From the IMG/VR virus record IMGVR_UViG_3300001450_000001, positions 81,442 to 145,441 of that record: DNA of 64,000 bases, one strand, 5' to 3'. Positions 42,624 through 51,110 of this stretch are shown piece by piece (the first letter of the stretch is position 1; each line of letters starts with the position of its first letter). A program made the translations under genes and the position numbers. The notes below the pieces were generated by a model that was given only the letters and a program-made list of their open reading frames with translations, made no database searches and was not told the origin of the DNA. Source of the stretch: a virus.

Positions 42624-43021
42624 AAGTAGGAATAATAGGAAGTAGGCAATACGAAAATAGAAAGAAGGTTAAGGACACAATTTTTAACTTACAGAAAAAG
42701 TTCGGGTCAAAGTTAACAATTGTTAGTGGCGGATGCAAAGATGGTGCAGACAGGTATGCAAAGAAGTTTGCACTAGAATTTAACTGTAAATATGTTGAAT
42801 TTAATCCGGCACATACTGTCTACAATTTTTATTCAGCACTTAACGAGAAATATTACGGAAAGCAATATAATACAAAGCACTTCTTTATAAGAAATGTTAT
42901 GTTAGCAAAGTATTGTGATGTAGTTATAGGATTTGTAGCAACTGGAAACGAGGCAAGAGGAACTAACCATGCACTCACAGAAGCTAAAAAAAATAATAAG
43001 AAAGTCGTAATTATTTCATAA
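42620..43021 (+). CDS. SLOG/DprA-like nucleotide-binding protein
   Basis: 133 residues. 'MKVGIIGSRQYENRKKVKD', 'LTIVSGGCKDGADRYAKKFA' and 'DVVIGFVATGNEARGTNHAL' form the SLOG-type Rossmann fold (GSR, SGGxxGAD, GTxxA). Members bind nucleotides or sugars and include DprA- and YspA/DUF2493-type proteins. A role in nucleotide sensing or DNA processing is possible. Ends the 40.4-43.0 kb operon. Confidence 0.75.
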   Translation: MKVGIIGSRQYENRKKVKDTIFNLQKKFGSKLTIVSGGCKDGADRYAKKFALEFNCKYVEFNPAHTVYNFYSALNEKYYGKQYNTKHFFIRNVMLAKYCDVVIGFVATGNEARGTNHALTEAKKNNKKVVIIS

Positions 43022-43027
43022 TGAATA

Positions 43028-43037
43028 TATATTTATA
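43028..43037 (+). promoter_or_regulatory. TATATTTATA motif before the RHH gene
   Basis: TATATTTATA is 24 bases before the small regulator gene, followed by TTGGAGG. It is a one-base variant of the recurring GATATTTATA motif and identical to that at 4238. Confidence 0.35.
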
Positions 43038-43060
43038 TACAAATATAATTGGAGGTTATG

Positions 43061-43228
43061 ATGGATAGACACAAAAAAAGGTTAACATCTGTGAACGTAG
43101 ATAAAAACATTCACAAGGAGTTCAAAATTCTTAGTATTAAGGAAGGTATTACTTTTCAAAAGTTAGTTAATTTAACTTTGGAAATGTATATTAAAGACAA
43201 AGAGTTTAGAAGCAAATTTAATAAATAA
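43061..43228 (+). CDS. Small ribbon-helix-helix DNA-binding protein
   Basis: 55 residues; ATG 43061 is five bases after GGAGG, with another in-frame ATG at 43058. 'RLTSVNVDKNIHKEFKILSI' gives the beta-ribbon and first helix, 'KEGITFQKLVNLTLEMYI' the second, a typical Arc/CopG/MetJ layout. Such proteins are usually dimeric transcription repressors. It is a candidate regulator of the glycan cluster downstream or of the 67-bp promoter elements. Confidence 0.75.
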   Translation: MDRHKKRLTSVNVDKNIHKEFKILSIKEGITFQKLVNLTLEMYIKDKEFRSKFNK

Positions 43229-43242
43229 TTAGGGAAAAGGTT

Positions 43243-44664
43243 ATGACAAAAAAGAAGAAGATACTCTTATTAGGTGATGATATTAGGCTACCGTCTGGTG
43301 TTGGCACAATGAGTAAAGAAATAGTACTAAAGTCTTTAGATAAATATGACTGGGTACAGATAGCAGGTGCACTACAATCACCAGATAAAGGTAATGTAGT
43401 TGACTTAAGTAAAAATGAGGATGTAAAAAGGGATAGCGGTGTTGATAACTTCTATCTTAAGTTATATCCAGTAGATGGTTATGGAAACAAGCAAATATTA
43501 CAGCAGATATTATCAATCGAGAAGCCTGATGCAATAATACACTTTACAGACCCAAGGTTTTGGGGTTGGCTATATCAAATGGAGCATGAATTAAGACAAA
43601 CTACTCCTATTATGTACTATAATATATGGGATGACCTTCCTTTTCCTCATTGGAATGAGCCATTCTATGACTGTTGTGATTCACTAATTGCAATATCAAA
43701 ACAAACATATAATATAAATAAGCATGTATGCCAAAAGAATCCGAGAAAAGAAGGTGTAGATTTAACATATGTACCACATGGAGTTGATGAAAAGGTATTT
43801 AAGCCACTTGACAAATCTGATAAGGGCTTAATTGAATTTAAGGATAAATATTTCCCACAACTAAGTGATGATTCTTTTGTTTTACTATTTAATAGCAGAA
43901 ATATACAAAGAAAGAGACCACAAGATTTAATACTAGCATATAAAACATTTGTTGATTCACTAGAGACTGAGGCTGAAAGGCAAAATGCATTTCTAATACT
44001 ACATACAGATCCAATAGATCAAAATGGAACAGATCTCCCTGCAGTAGTTAAAGCATTAGCTCCTAAAGCAAATGTTATATTCTCAAGTGGAAAGATACCA
44101 TCAAATCAGCTAAATTATCTATACAATCTTTCAGATGTAACCTGTCAACCAAGCTCAGCTGAAGGATTTGGTCTTAGTGTAATGGAATCAATAATGTCAG
44201 GAACACCAATTATTGCAAGCTGTATAGGTGGCCTGCAGGACCAGATGGGCTTTAAGAATGAAAAAGGTAATGACCTAACAGTAAATGACTATACAGAATC
44301 TTGGCCAAGTAATAGTAATGGTAGATATAAAGAACATGGTGAATGGGCATTTCCAATGTGGCCACAAATAAACTTGGTAGGTTCACCAGTAACACCTTAT
44401 ATTTATGATAGTAGAGTTAGTGTAAGTGATATAACAAATGCAATAAATAGTGTATATTCATTAAGCAAAGATGAAAGATCTTCAGCTGGAACAAAAGGTA
44501 GAGAATGGGCCTTAGCAAATAATTTTACTGCGCAAGCAATGGCAGATGGCGTATCTAACTCTATTGATATTTGTCTTAATTCATTTAAGCCTAGAAAAAT
44601 ATTTACACTAAAAAGAAAAACAAATAATAAATTAATAAAATACCCTACGGGAGTTATAAGATGA
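43243..44664 (+). CDS. Glycosyltransferase, GT4-like
   Basis: 473 residues. N-terminal 'ILLLGDDIRLPSGVGTMSKE' is the acceptor-side Rossmann fold start. The C-terminal donor domain holds 'LLFNSRNIQRKRPQDLILAY' and 'SSAEGFGLSVMESIMSGTPI', the Glu-x7-Glu nucleotide-sugar motif of retaining GT-B enzymes. It is the first gene of the 43-56 kb glycan cluster and overlaps the next GT gene (ATGA). Sugar and acceptor are unknown. Confidence 0.85.
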   Translation: MTKKKKILLLGDDIRLPSGVGTMSKEIVLKSLDKYDWVQIAGALQSPDKGNVVDLSKNEDVKRDSGVDNFYLKLYPVDGYGNKQILQQILSIEKPDAIIHFTDPRFWGWLYQMEHELRQTTPIMYYNIWDDLPFPHWNEPFYDCCDSLIAISKQTYNINKHVCQKNPRKEGVDLTYVPHGVDEKVFKPLDKSDKGLIEFKDKYFPQLSDDSFVLLFNSRNIQRKRPQDLILAYKTFVDSLETEAERQNAFLILHTDPIDQNGTDLPAVVKALAPKANVIFSSGKIPSNQLNYLYNLSDVTCQPSSAEGFGLSVMESIMSGTPIIASCIGGLQDQMGFKNEKGNDLTVNDYTESWPSNSNGRYKEHGEWAFPMWPQINLVGSPVTPYIYDSRVSVSDITNAINSVYSLSKDERSSAGTKGREWALANNFTAQAMADGVSNSIDICLNSFKPRKIFTLKRKTNNKLIKYPTGVIR

Positions 44665-45914
44665 GTAAAACAACAATAGGCTTTCAGGCCCCAATATTTT
44701 CAAGATCTGGATATGGAGATCATGCAAGAGATCTATTAAAAAGCTTAATAGCTATGGATAGGTTTGATATTAAATGTGTTCCAACAAACTGGGGAGACTG
44801 CCCAAATGATAAGTTTCCAGAATTTGAAAAGTATGTACTTAAAGATCAAAAGCAACAAATTGATGTATTCATGCAGCTATCAGTACCTAATGAATTCAAG
44901 AAAGTTGCAAAATATAATATAGGAATTACTGCTGGAATAGAAACAACACAGGCACCTCACGAGTGGATAGATGGCTGTAATAGAATGGACAGAGTAATCG
45001 TACCATCACACCACGCAAGGCAAATTCTTGTGGATACAGTATATGATAAAAAAAATGACCAAACAGGTGAAATTATAGGCTCGCTTAAGTGTGAAGTTCC
45101 AATAGACGTACTATTTGAAGGAATAGATACAGATGTATTTAGAAAGGTTGACAAGGCTGAGATACCAGCTACAATAGTAGATAGCCTAGACAATATAGAT
45201 GAAGACTTTTGCTTCTTATTTACAGGACATTGGATTGCAGGAGGGTTTGGCCATGACAGAAAAGATATTGGTGGAACAATAAAGACATTCTTAGAAACAT
45301 TTAAGAATACAGGCAAATCAAAGAGGCCAGCACTAGTAATAAAGACATCTGGTGCAACATTTAGCATACTTGAATATAACGAAATAGATAAAAAGATACA
45401 ACAAATTACTGAAGGATATGATAATCCTCCAAACATATATGTTCTTGAAGGTAAATTAACTGAAGACGAGATGAATGGTTTATATAATCATCCAAAGATT
45501 AAGGCTATGGTGTCATTTTCTCATGGTGAAGGATATGGAAGGCCACTAGCAGAATTCTGTATAACACAAAAGCCACTAATTGTATCAAATTGGTCAGGAC
45601 AAGTAGACTTCACTACACATGCAATTAAGCTACCAGGTAAGCTAATGGAAGTGGACAAATCTGCAGCAAATAATATGATATTAAAAGGCTCGAAATGGTT
45701 TTATGTTGATTATGGCTATGCATCAAGTATATTAAAAGATGTATTTAAGAATTATAAGACATATATACCAGATGCAAGAAAGCAGGCAAGATTAATAAGA
45801 GAAGACTTTAATTTGGATGAAATGACAAAAAGTTTTGATAAAATACTTGAATCAAATCTTCCAAAGTTTGCAAAAAAGATTAAGTTAAACATACCAAAAC
45901 TGGAGAAAGTATAA
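44661..45914 (+). CDS. Glycosyltransferase, GT-B fold
   Basis: 417 residues. N-terminus 'TTIGFQAPIFSRSGYGDHAR' resembles the start of GT4-type enzymes. The C-terminal 'VSFSHGEGYGRPLAEFCITQ' with 'KPLIVSNWSGQVDF' is the donor-binding segment. A large insert lies around residues 120-190. It overlaps genes on both sides. A different, likely related, second transferase of the cluster; substrate unknown. Confidence 0.8.
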   Translation: MSKTTIGFQAPIFSRSGYGDHARDLLKSLIAMDRFDIKCVPTNWGDCPNDKFPEFEKYVLKDQKQQIDVFMQLSVPNEFKKVAKYNIGITAGIETTQAPHEWIDGCNRMDRVIVPSHHARQILVDTVYDKKNDQTGEIIGSLKCEVPIDVLFEGIDTDVFRKVDKAEIPATIVDSLDNIDEDFCFLFTGHWIAGGFGHDRKDIGGTIKTFLETFKNTGKSKRPALVIKTSGATFSILEYNEIDKKIQQITEGYDNPPNIYVLEGKLTEDEMNGLYNHPKIKAMVSFSHGEGYGRPLAEFCITQKPLIVSNWSGQVDFTTHAIKLPGKLMEVDKSAANNMILKGSKWFYVDYGYASSILKDVFKNYKTYIPDARKQARLIREDFNLDEMTKSFDKILESNLPKFAKKIKLNIPKLEKV

Positions 45915-46375
45915 TGGATAATAGCAAAGCTGAATGGGTAGTAAGCCCAATAACAAATGAAAAGCATGTAATACAAGAGCTTGATGATAGACATGGAGTG
46001 TCAAAGATGTGTGTTGGAAGTGGATTCTATACTAATGAAAATCCGTTAAATTATAAAAAGAACCCAGACTTTGATATAGAAAAGTATGAATCGAATATGC
46101 CAAAATTAATGAAAGACCTAAGATTTGATGATGGAGAATCATATTGGTACCCAACAACTATACAGACTGAGAGAGGAATGATATATCCTGAGGGGCGCAA
46201 GGATAAATGGGGCTGGTCATACACACCAATTGTTCAGCTAACAGAAGATGAGGCTTCTAGTGCTTCGCAGGGCACACTAAAGTATGAGTCTAAATTAGAA
46301 ACAAAAGACACTAAGCACTTTAAGAGATTCTTAGAGGCATGTAATGAAATGGGCGAGATAAAATTCGATGGCTAA
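45914..46375 (+). CDS. Hypothetical protein in glycan cluster
   Basis: 153 residues, TAATG-coupled to the preceding transferase. It contains 'GVSKMCVGSGFYTNENPLNY' and 'DGESYWYPTTIQTERGMIYP', Trp/Tyr-rich. No family recognised. The short acidic C-terminus overlaps the next gene. It may be a virion protein or part of the glycan pathway. Confidence 0.6.
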   Translation: MDNSKAEWVVSPITNEKHVIQELDDRHGVSKMCVGSGFYTNENPLNYKKNPDFDIEKYESNMPKLMKDLRFDDGESYWYPTTIQTERGMIYPEGRKDKWGWSYTPIVQLTEDEASSASQGTLKYESKLETKDTKHFKRFLEACNEMGEIKFDG

Positions 46376-46850
46376 GCAAAAGGTAGAAGGTAGATTAAAT
46401 GAGCACTTGATTAGAGTGCAAGGTAAGTACCCAACAAATATAGCTAAACTAGAAAGAGGTATGTTAATTGAGTGTAGATACAAAGGGCTAGAAGGTGCAA
46501 GTAAGAGGCAAGTATTAGTTGTACTAAATGCAGAACACCTAAAGAAGACTCATTGTATGTCATTGGATAAAGTATCATATAGTGCATTTAATAGATGGGT
46601 TGAATCTGTAGGTTTAAGAACACTAGATACAACACCTGAAATATTGGCATTAGATATACCAGTTCTTCAAATGCAGGCAGACCCAAGAAACTTCTATAAA
46701 ACAGTATTAAAGGCAACATATAAGACAGATACTTTTGGTTTAGGTGATAGCTATAGAACTTTTTTCACTGCTAAGCTAAGAGGAATACAATTATTAGATT
46801 ATAAATTTAACAGTAAGGTAGAAAAATTATGGCGAAAGAACTCACTATAG
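46368..46850 (+). CDS. Hypothetical protein
   Basis: 160 residues. Pattern: 'IAKLERGMLIECRYKG', 'RQVLVVLNAEHLKKTHCMSL', 'FFTAKLRGIQLLDYKFNSKV'. The 'LVVLN...K.HCMSLD' arrangement recalls proteins of unknown role in many T4-like phages. It overlaps neighbours on both sides, implying translation coupled with the glycan genes. Confidence 0.6.
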   Translation: MAKQKVEGRLNEHLIRVQGKYPTNIAKLERGMLIECRYKGLEGASKRQVLVVLNAEHLKKTHCMSLDKVSYSAFNRWVESVGLRTLDTTPEILALDIPVLQMQADPRNFYKTVLKATYKTDTFGLGDSYRTFFTAKLRGIQLLDYKFNSKVEKLWRKNSL

Positions 46851-47479
46851 GATACATGATTCTCTGTAAGAATGAAGATGAATCACTTAATCAATTATTA
46901 AAACAAATTACTGAATTAAAAGGCACTAGTGACAAAGTTTATATTGTTCGAGACTCAAACGGATCAAATAATAAGACAAAATATATAATTGAAAGCTATA
47001 AGGATGATATTATATCATTTGAAAAGCCTGTAGATAAGGCAATTCATGACCAAAAAAATTGGCTGGCAACACAAGCAGATACAGACTATTTATTCTATTT
47101 AGATGCAGATGAATTGCTTGATGAAAGATTCTATATGATAGTTCATAATCTAATAAGTACAAATGATGTTGATGTATTCTTTCTACCAAGAACTAATATT
47201 GTAGAAGGGCTTACAGAGGAATATAGAGCTTCAAGAGGTTGGGTCTTAGATGAAAAAGGTAGAGTTAACTGGCCAGATGTTCAGGACAGGCTATTCAGAA
47301 ATAATAAAGGTATTCATTTTAATCCAATACCTCACGGAAGACTAATAGGGCAAGACACATTCGCAGCACTACCAGAGGAAGAGCTTTATGCAATATATCA
47401 TAGAAAAACACTGGAAAAACAAGTTAGTGATAATGACTGGCATGATAATAAAGAAAGAGAAATGGGATTAAGGAAATGA
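46829..47479 (+). CDS. Glycosyltransferase, GT2-like (GT-A fold)
   Basis: 216 residues. 'TIGYMILCKNEDESLNQLLK' is the GT2 start. 'YLFYLDADELLDERFYMIV' carries the DxD-type metal/UDP motif near residue 90, and 'NWPDVQDRLFRNNKGIHFNP' fits the acceptor region of GT2 enzymes of the LPS type. ATG 46829 lies within the preceding gene's end. Ends in an ATGA overlap with the next transferase. Confidence 0.8.
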   Translation: MAKELTIGYMILCKNEDESLNQLLKQITELKGTSDKVYIVRDSNGSNNKTKYIIESYKDDIISFEKPVDKAIHDQKNWLATQADTDYLFYLDADELLDERFYMIVHNLISTNDVDVFFLPRTNIVEGLTEEYRASRGWVLDEKGRVNWPDVQDRLFRNNKGIHFNPIPHGRLIGQDTFAALPEEELYAIYHRKTLEKQVSDNDWHDNKEREMGLRK

Positions 47480-48786
47480 AGACACCAATTATAATGTGTA
47501 ATTGGAAGAGGACAGATAATATACCTAGAACTCTTGCAATGCTTGAAGGCCAAACAACTCATGAATTCGATTTGTATATTTGGAATAATAATGCTGATGA
47601 TAGTAAAAAACTAGATGAAATAGTGTCAATGTATAAGCTATCATATAATATTGAAGTTCACCATAGCAAAGATAATGTAGGAGGAATAGGAAGATTCTAT
47701 TTTGCAAAGAATCTAACAGATCAATACGAAGGCCCATGTATTTTTATAGATGATGATGTACAATTTGGTGAAGATATGGTAGAGACATTCTTATCAGAAT
47801 ATAGACCAGATACAATATTTTCATTTTATGCACATAGAATAAAAGAGTCCTACTGGGATAAGGAAGGAGTTGATACTCCTGGAGAGGATGTCGATTACTG
47901 TGGTACTGGTGGTATGATATTACCAATTCGTGTGTTTACCGAAAACGAACTTTTTGATAATTTGCCAGATAAGTACAAATTTATTGAAGATTTATGGTTA
48001 AGCTATTACTTTAAGCACAAATATAAAGGCAACCTTAAGAGATCAAATAATAATTTCATTCTTGAGTCTGATCAGCATGATCAAGGTAGACAGACTGAGT
48101 TAAGATCCAAGAAGGATGAGCTGCTTGACTTTTGTAAAGATACATTCATAAGAAATGAGACAAAACTTTCAAAAAAGTTTAATAACATGTTTGAAGAGAC
48201 CTATGTTGTAAATATGAAGTCAAGACCAGATAGAATGATAAGGTCAAAGTCTAGGTTAAAAGATCTTTCTATAAACTTTAGAAGGTTTGAGGCAGTAGAT
48301 GGCAATACACAAGCTAGACACCAAAACTTAAACTCAGGAGAGGTAGGATGCTATCTATCACATTTTAATATAATATCAGAGGCAAAGGCAAGGGGCCTAA
48401 AGTCAATTCTTATATTGGAAGATGATGTAGTATTTATTGACAATATGCTTGAAAAGTTTTTTGAAGGCTATAGTAATATACCAGAAGATTGGGAGATGAT
48501 CTATTTAGGTTGCAATCACAAAAAGCCATATACAAGAGTAAATGACAAAATAGTAAAATGTAATTTTGCATATACAACATCAGCTTATATTATAAAAGAT
48601 ACCGCCTACGACAAGCTACTTGAAGCAACAAGATTCATTAACAGACAAATTGATGTACAATATGCAGAGATGCAAGCTGCTGGCCAGCTAAATGCATATG
48701 CTTTCCACCCTTGGCTAATGTATCAAGAGGATGGATGGAGTGATATACAACAAAGAAATGTAGACTACGGAATGATGAGGTTATAA
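47476..48786 (+). CDS. Bifunctional glycosyltransferase, GT2-like plus GT25-like
   Basis: 436 residues with two domains. Residues 1-230: 'TPIIMCNWKRTDNIPRTLAM' and 'GPCIFIDDDVQFGEDMVETF', a GT-A fold with a DDD metal motif. Residues from about 240: 'TYVVNMKSRPDRMIRSKSRL', 'SGEVGCYLSHFNIISEAKAR' and 'SILILEDDVVFIDNMLEKFF', the signature of LPS-type GT25 enzymes. Such fusions could add two sugars in sequence. It overlaps both neighbours by a few bases. Confidence 0.82.
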   Translation: MKTPIIMCNWKRTDNIPRTLAMLEGQTTHEFDLYIWNNNADDSKKLDEIVSMYKLSYNIEVHHSKDNVGGIGRFYFAKNLTDQYEGPCIFIDDDVQFGEDMVETFLSEYRPDTIFSFYAHRIKESYWDKEGVDTPGEDVDYCGTGGMILPIRVFTENELFDNLPDKYKFIEDLWLSYYFKHKYKGNLKRSNNNFILESDQHDQGRQTELRSKKDELLDFCKDTFIRNETKLSKKFNNMFEETYVVNMKSRPDRMIRSKSRLKDLSINFRRFEAVDGNTQARHQNLNSGEVGCYLSHFNIISEAKARGLKSILILEDDVVFIDNMLEKFFEGYSNIPEDWEMIYLGCNHKKPYTRVNDKIVKCNFAYTTSAYIIKDTAYDKLLEATRFINRQIDVQYAEMQAAGQLNAYAFHPWLMYQEDGWSDIQQRNVDYGMMRL

Positions 48787-49544
48787 TGGCAAGTGTAATT
48801 ATAAAAGATAGTATCAATAATAATGGCCTCGGAAATACACTATTTCAGTTAGCAGCTGCAAAGGCAGCATCTTTAAGGGATGGTGTAGAAATGACAAGCA
48901 CAATACCTCCAGGATATAATGAGTATAAAGATAATATACTTAGAAATATAAAGATATCAGAAAGTATACAAAACAATATCTACAAAGAGCAGTCATTTGA
49001 ATATAATGAAATACCGCCAAACGTCTCACTAGATGGATACTTTCAGTCAGAGCAATACTTTTATGACTATGGTGGCTTTATATATGATATGCTCTCACCA
49101 ACAAAAGAGATAGAAGATTATATAGATAATAAATACGGAAACATATTATTCAATAGTCTTGGGATACATATAAGAAGGGGTGATTATATAAAATACCCAA
49201 CAATGCATCCAGTATGTAATATGGAATACTACTCAAAGGCTATAGGCTTACTAGCAGATAAGAAGTTATACAGTAATTACATAATCTTTAGTGATGATAT
49301 CAACTGGTGTAAGGATAACTTTAGTAGTGAATTTAACTTTATTGAAGGCGAGAAGGACTATATTGATATGTATACAATGTCTATGTGTAGCGACAACGTT
49401 ATAGCAAATAGTACATTTAGTTGGTGGGCTGCTTGGCTAAATAGAAATAGTGACAAAAGAGTTGTTGCACCTATGACTTGGTTTGGAACAGATAAGAAAC
49501 TAAATACAAATGACTTAATACCAAAAGAATGGATAAAAATATGA
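48786..49544 (+). CDS. Alpha-1,2-fucosyltransferase-like (GT11)
   Basis: 252 residues. 'NNNGLGNTLFQLAAAKAAS' at the start and 'LGIHIRRGDYIKYPTMH' (HIRRGDY, 128-134) are the GT11 hallmarks, the latter binding GDP-fucose. 'ANSTFSWWAAWLN' near 200 is also conserved in the family. GDP-fucose can be supplied by Gmd and Fcl encoded at 52.9-55.9 kb. The acceptor is unknown. Confidence 0.88.
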   Translation: MASVIIKDSINNNGLGNTLFQLAAAKAASLRDGVEMTSTIPPGYNEYKDNILRNIKISESIQNNIYKEQSFEYNEIPPNVSLDGYFQSEQYFYDYGGFIYDMLSPTKEIEDYIDNKYGNILFNSLGIHIRRGDYIKYPTMHPVCNMEYYSKAIGLLADKKLYSNYIIFSDDINWCKDNFSSEFNFIEGEKDYIDMYTMSMCSDNVIANSTFSWWAAWLNRNSDKRVVAPMTWFGTDKKLNTNDLIPKEWIKI

Positions 49545-49563
49545 AATTAAAAAAGTTAAGTAA

Positions 49564-49585
49564 TTCACAAAAAATTGTTATATTA
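49564..49585 (+). promoter_or_regulatory. TTCACA...TTATATTA promoter-like element
   Basis: TTCACA, an A-run, then TTGTTATATTA, ending five bases before ATG 49591 without a ribosome binding site. It matches 28655-28676 at 21 of 22 positions and the end of the 67-bp element at 30888 at 20 of 22. It opens a new unit inside the glycan cluster. Confidence 0.6.
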
Positions 49586-49590
49586 TACAT

Positions 49591-50211
49591 ATGAAAAACT
49601 TTGACAAAAACATAACACAATTAGTTTCTTACCCAAGAACAGGAAGTCACTGGGTAAGAATGGTAATGGAAAAATATCTTGGAGAATATTGCTTACCAAC
49701 ATCATTTTACAACTCTAAACTTCATTGGGGCTTTCACTTACACGATAGAGAAGTAGGAAATGGAGATGAAGGCATCACTGAGGGATTTGACAGAGTAATC
49801 TATTTATATAGAAATCCAGTTGATGTTGTATATTCTCTGCTAAAGTATGAAAGCTGGGGAGATGATAGAAGAGGTGAGATAATAGAAGAGTATAAAATCC
49901 ATCTTAATAGATGGCTAAATAACAATAGTGATATTAAACACATCATGTTTATAAAGTACGAAGATATAAAAGCCGACCCAGTCTCTTCATTTACAAAGAT
50001 TCTTGAGTTTATAGGATTCCAAGATGTTAGAGAGGACACTCTTGCAAAAATATGTAATGAGTCAACTTTAAAGAACCTAAAGCAGTCTATAGGTGATGAT
50101 AGTGTGATAAATGAAAACCACTTTGGTGGAGATTATAAGACTGAGAGAGAGAGATTTAGAGATAATTATGGTAGTACTATATTAAAGGAGTTTGAGGGGT
50201 TATGGCTGTAA
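49591..50211 (+). CDS. PAPS-dependent sulfotransferase
   Basis: 206 residues. The 5'-phosphosulfate loop is 'VSYPRTGSHWVRMVME' (12-27), and the 3'-phosphate segment is 'YRNPVDVVYSLLKYE' (73-87). 'IKYEDIKADPVSSFTKILEF' follows, as in cytosolic-type and bacterial sulfotransferases. Together these identify PAPS binding. PAPS can come from the phage APS kinase at 41285. It lies between two fucosyltransferase genes, so a sulfated sugar is a reasonable inference. Confidence 0.88.
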   Translation: MKNFDKNITQLVSYPRTGSHWVRMVMEKYLGEYCLPTSFYNSKLHWGFHLHDREVGNGDEGITEGFDRVIYLYRNPVDVVYSLLKYESWGDDRRGEIIEEYKIHLNRWLNNNSDIKHIMFIKYEDIKADPVSSFTKILEFIGFQDVREDTLAKICNESTLKNLKQSIGDDSVINENHFGGDYKTERERFRDNYGSTILKEFEGLWL

Positions 50212-51110
50212 AAGTAAACATATGGGATACAAATAATGCTCACTCAAATAGCTGGAAAGAAGCTGGCCTTGAGTGTGGTATAAGAATAGATAGCTCACCA
50301 CTTATTACTGGACCAGAAAATGTTGAATGGGTTAGAGGACTAAAGTCATTTGAAGGCATAACAGTATTTACAGATAGCTATCTAGATAGAGAATTAATTT
50401 CATCTGTAAACTCAACAGTCAAGGTAGGCCTAGTAATGGAGCCAATTGCACACAAATACAAACCATATAATGACATTCAGGAAGTTGAAGATCTACTAGA
50501 CTTTATATTTACATTTAATAAGCAATTAATAGATAAGGATCCAAATAAATATAAATTTATTCCAGCAGATTGGGTCTGTATAGAGCAAAAATCTCATGGA
50601 TTAAATGTAAATGGCAAGACAAAGCTTGTATCAATGTTGTACTCTAACAAGGGAGGGATAGATAGGCCTATGAGGCATAATGTTGCTGATATGTTTTCTG
50701 ATAAAATAGATCTTTTTGGAGGACCTGCAGGTGAAGTTAAATTAAAATCATCAACACTAAATGACTATATGTTTTCAGTAGCTATTGAAAACTCAGTAGA
50801 CAACTTTTACTATACAGAAAAGATCATTGATTGTTTTATAACAGGTAACATTCCGATATATAGAGGTGCCAAGAATATATCTGAATTCTTTGACAAGAGA
50901 GGTATAATAGAATGGAATACACTTGATGAGTTAGACACAATATTAAATAGTATAACAAAACAGAAGTATTATGATATGCTACCATTTGCACAGAATAATT
51001 TTAATATGGCTAAAAAATATATTAGCTCAGATGATGTACTTCTTGAATTAATTTATAAGTGCATTAGTAATAAAGAATATGACACAATAGGAGAGTTTAG
51101 ATATGAATAG
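50202..51110 (+). CDS. Alpha-1,3-fucosyltransferase-like (GT10)
   Basis: 302 residues. 'YMFSVAIENSVDNFYYTEKI' followed by 'IDCFITGNIPIYRGAKNISE' (about 189-228) is the diagnostic GT10 donor-binding block of alpha-1,3/1,4-fucosyltransferases. The start overlaps the sulfotransferase by ten bases (GGGGTT before ATG). A second fucosyl linkage in addition to the GT11 enzyme is implied. Helicobacter and eukaryotic enzymes share this motif. Confidence 0.88.
   Translation: MAVKVNIWDTNNAHSNSWKEAGLECGIRIDSSPLITGPENVEWVRGLKSFEGITVFTDSYLDRELISSVNSTVKVGLVMEPIAHKYKPYNDIQEVEDLLDFIFTFNKQLIDKDPNKYKFIPADWVCIEQKSHGLNVNGKTKLVSMLYSNKGGIDRPMRHNVADMFSDKIDLFGGPAGEVKLKSSTLNDYMFSVAIENSVDNFYYTEKIIDCFITGNIPIYRGAKNISEFFDKRGIIEWNTLDELDTILNSITKQKYYDMLPFAQNNFNMAKKYISSDDVLLELIYKCISNKEYDTIGEFRYE

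Noticed and set aside
44957-45436. 159-residue reading frame on the minus strand
   Set aside because: It lies fully within a well-supported glycosyltransferase gene, has no ribosome binding site and a composition expected of an antisense shadow. The same applies to all other minus-strand frames in the window.
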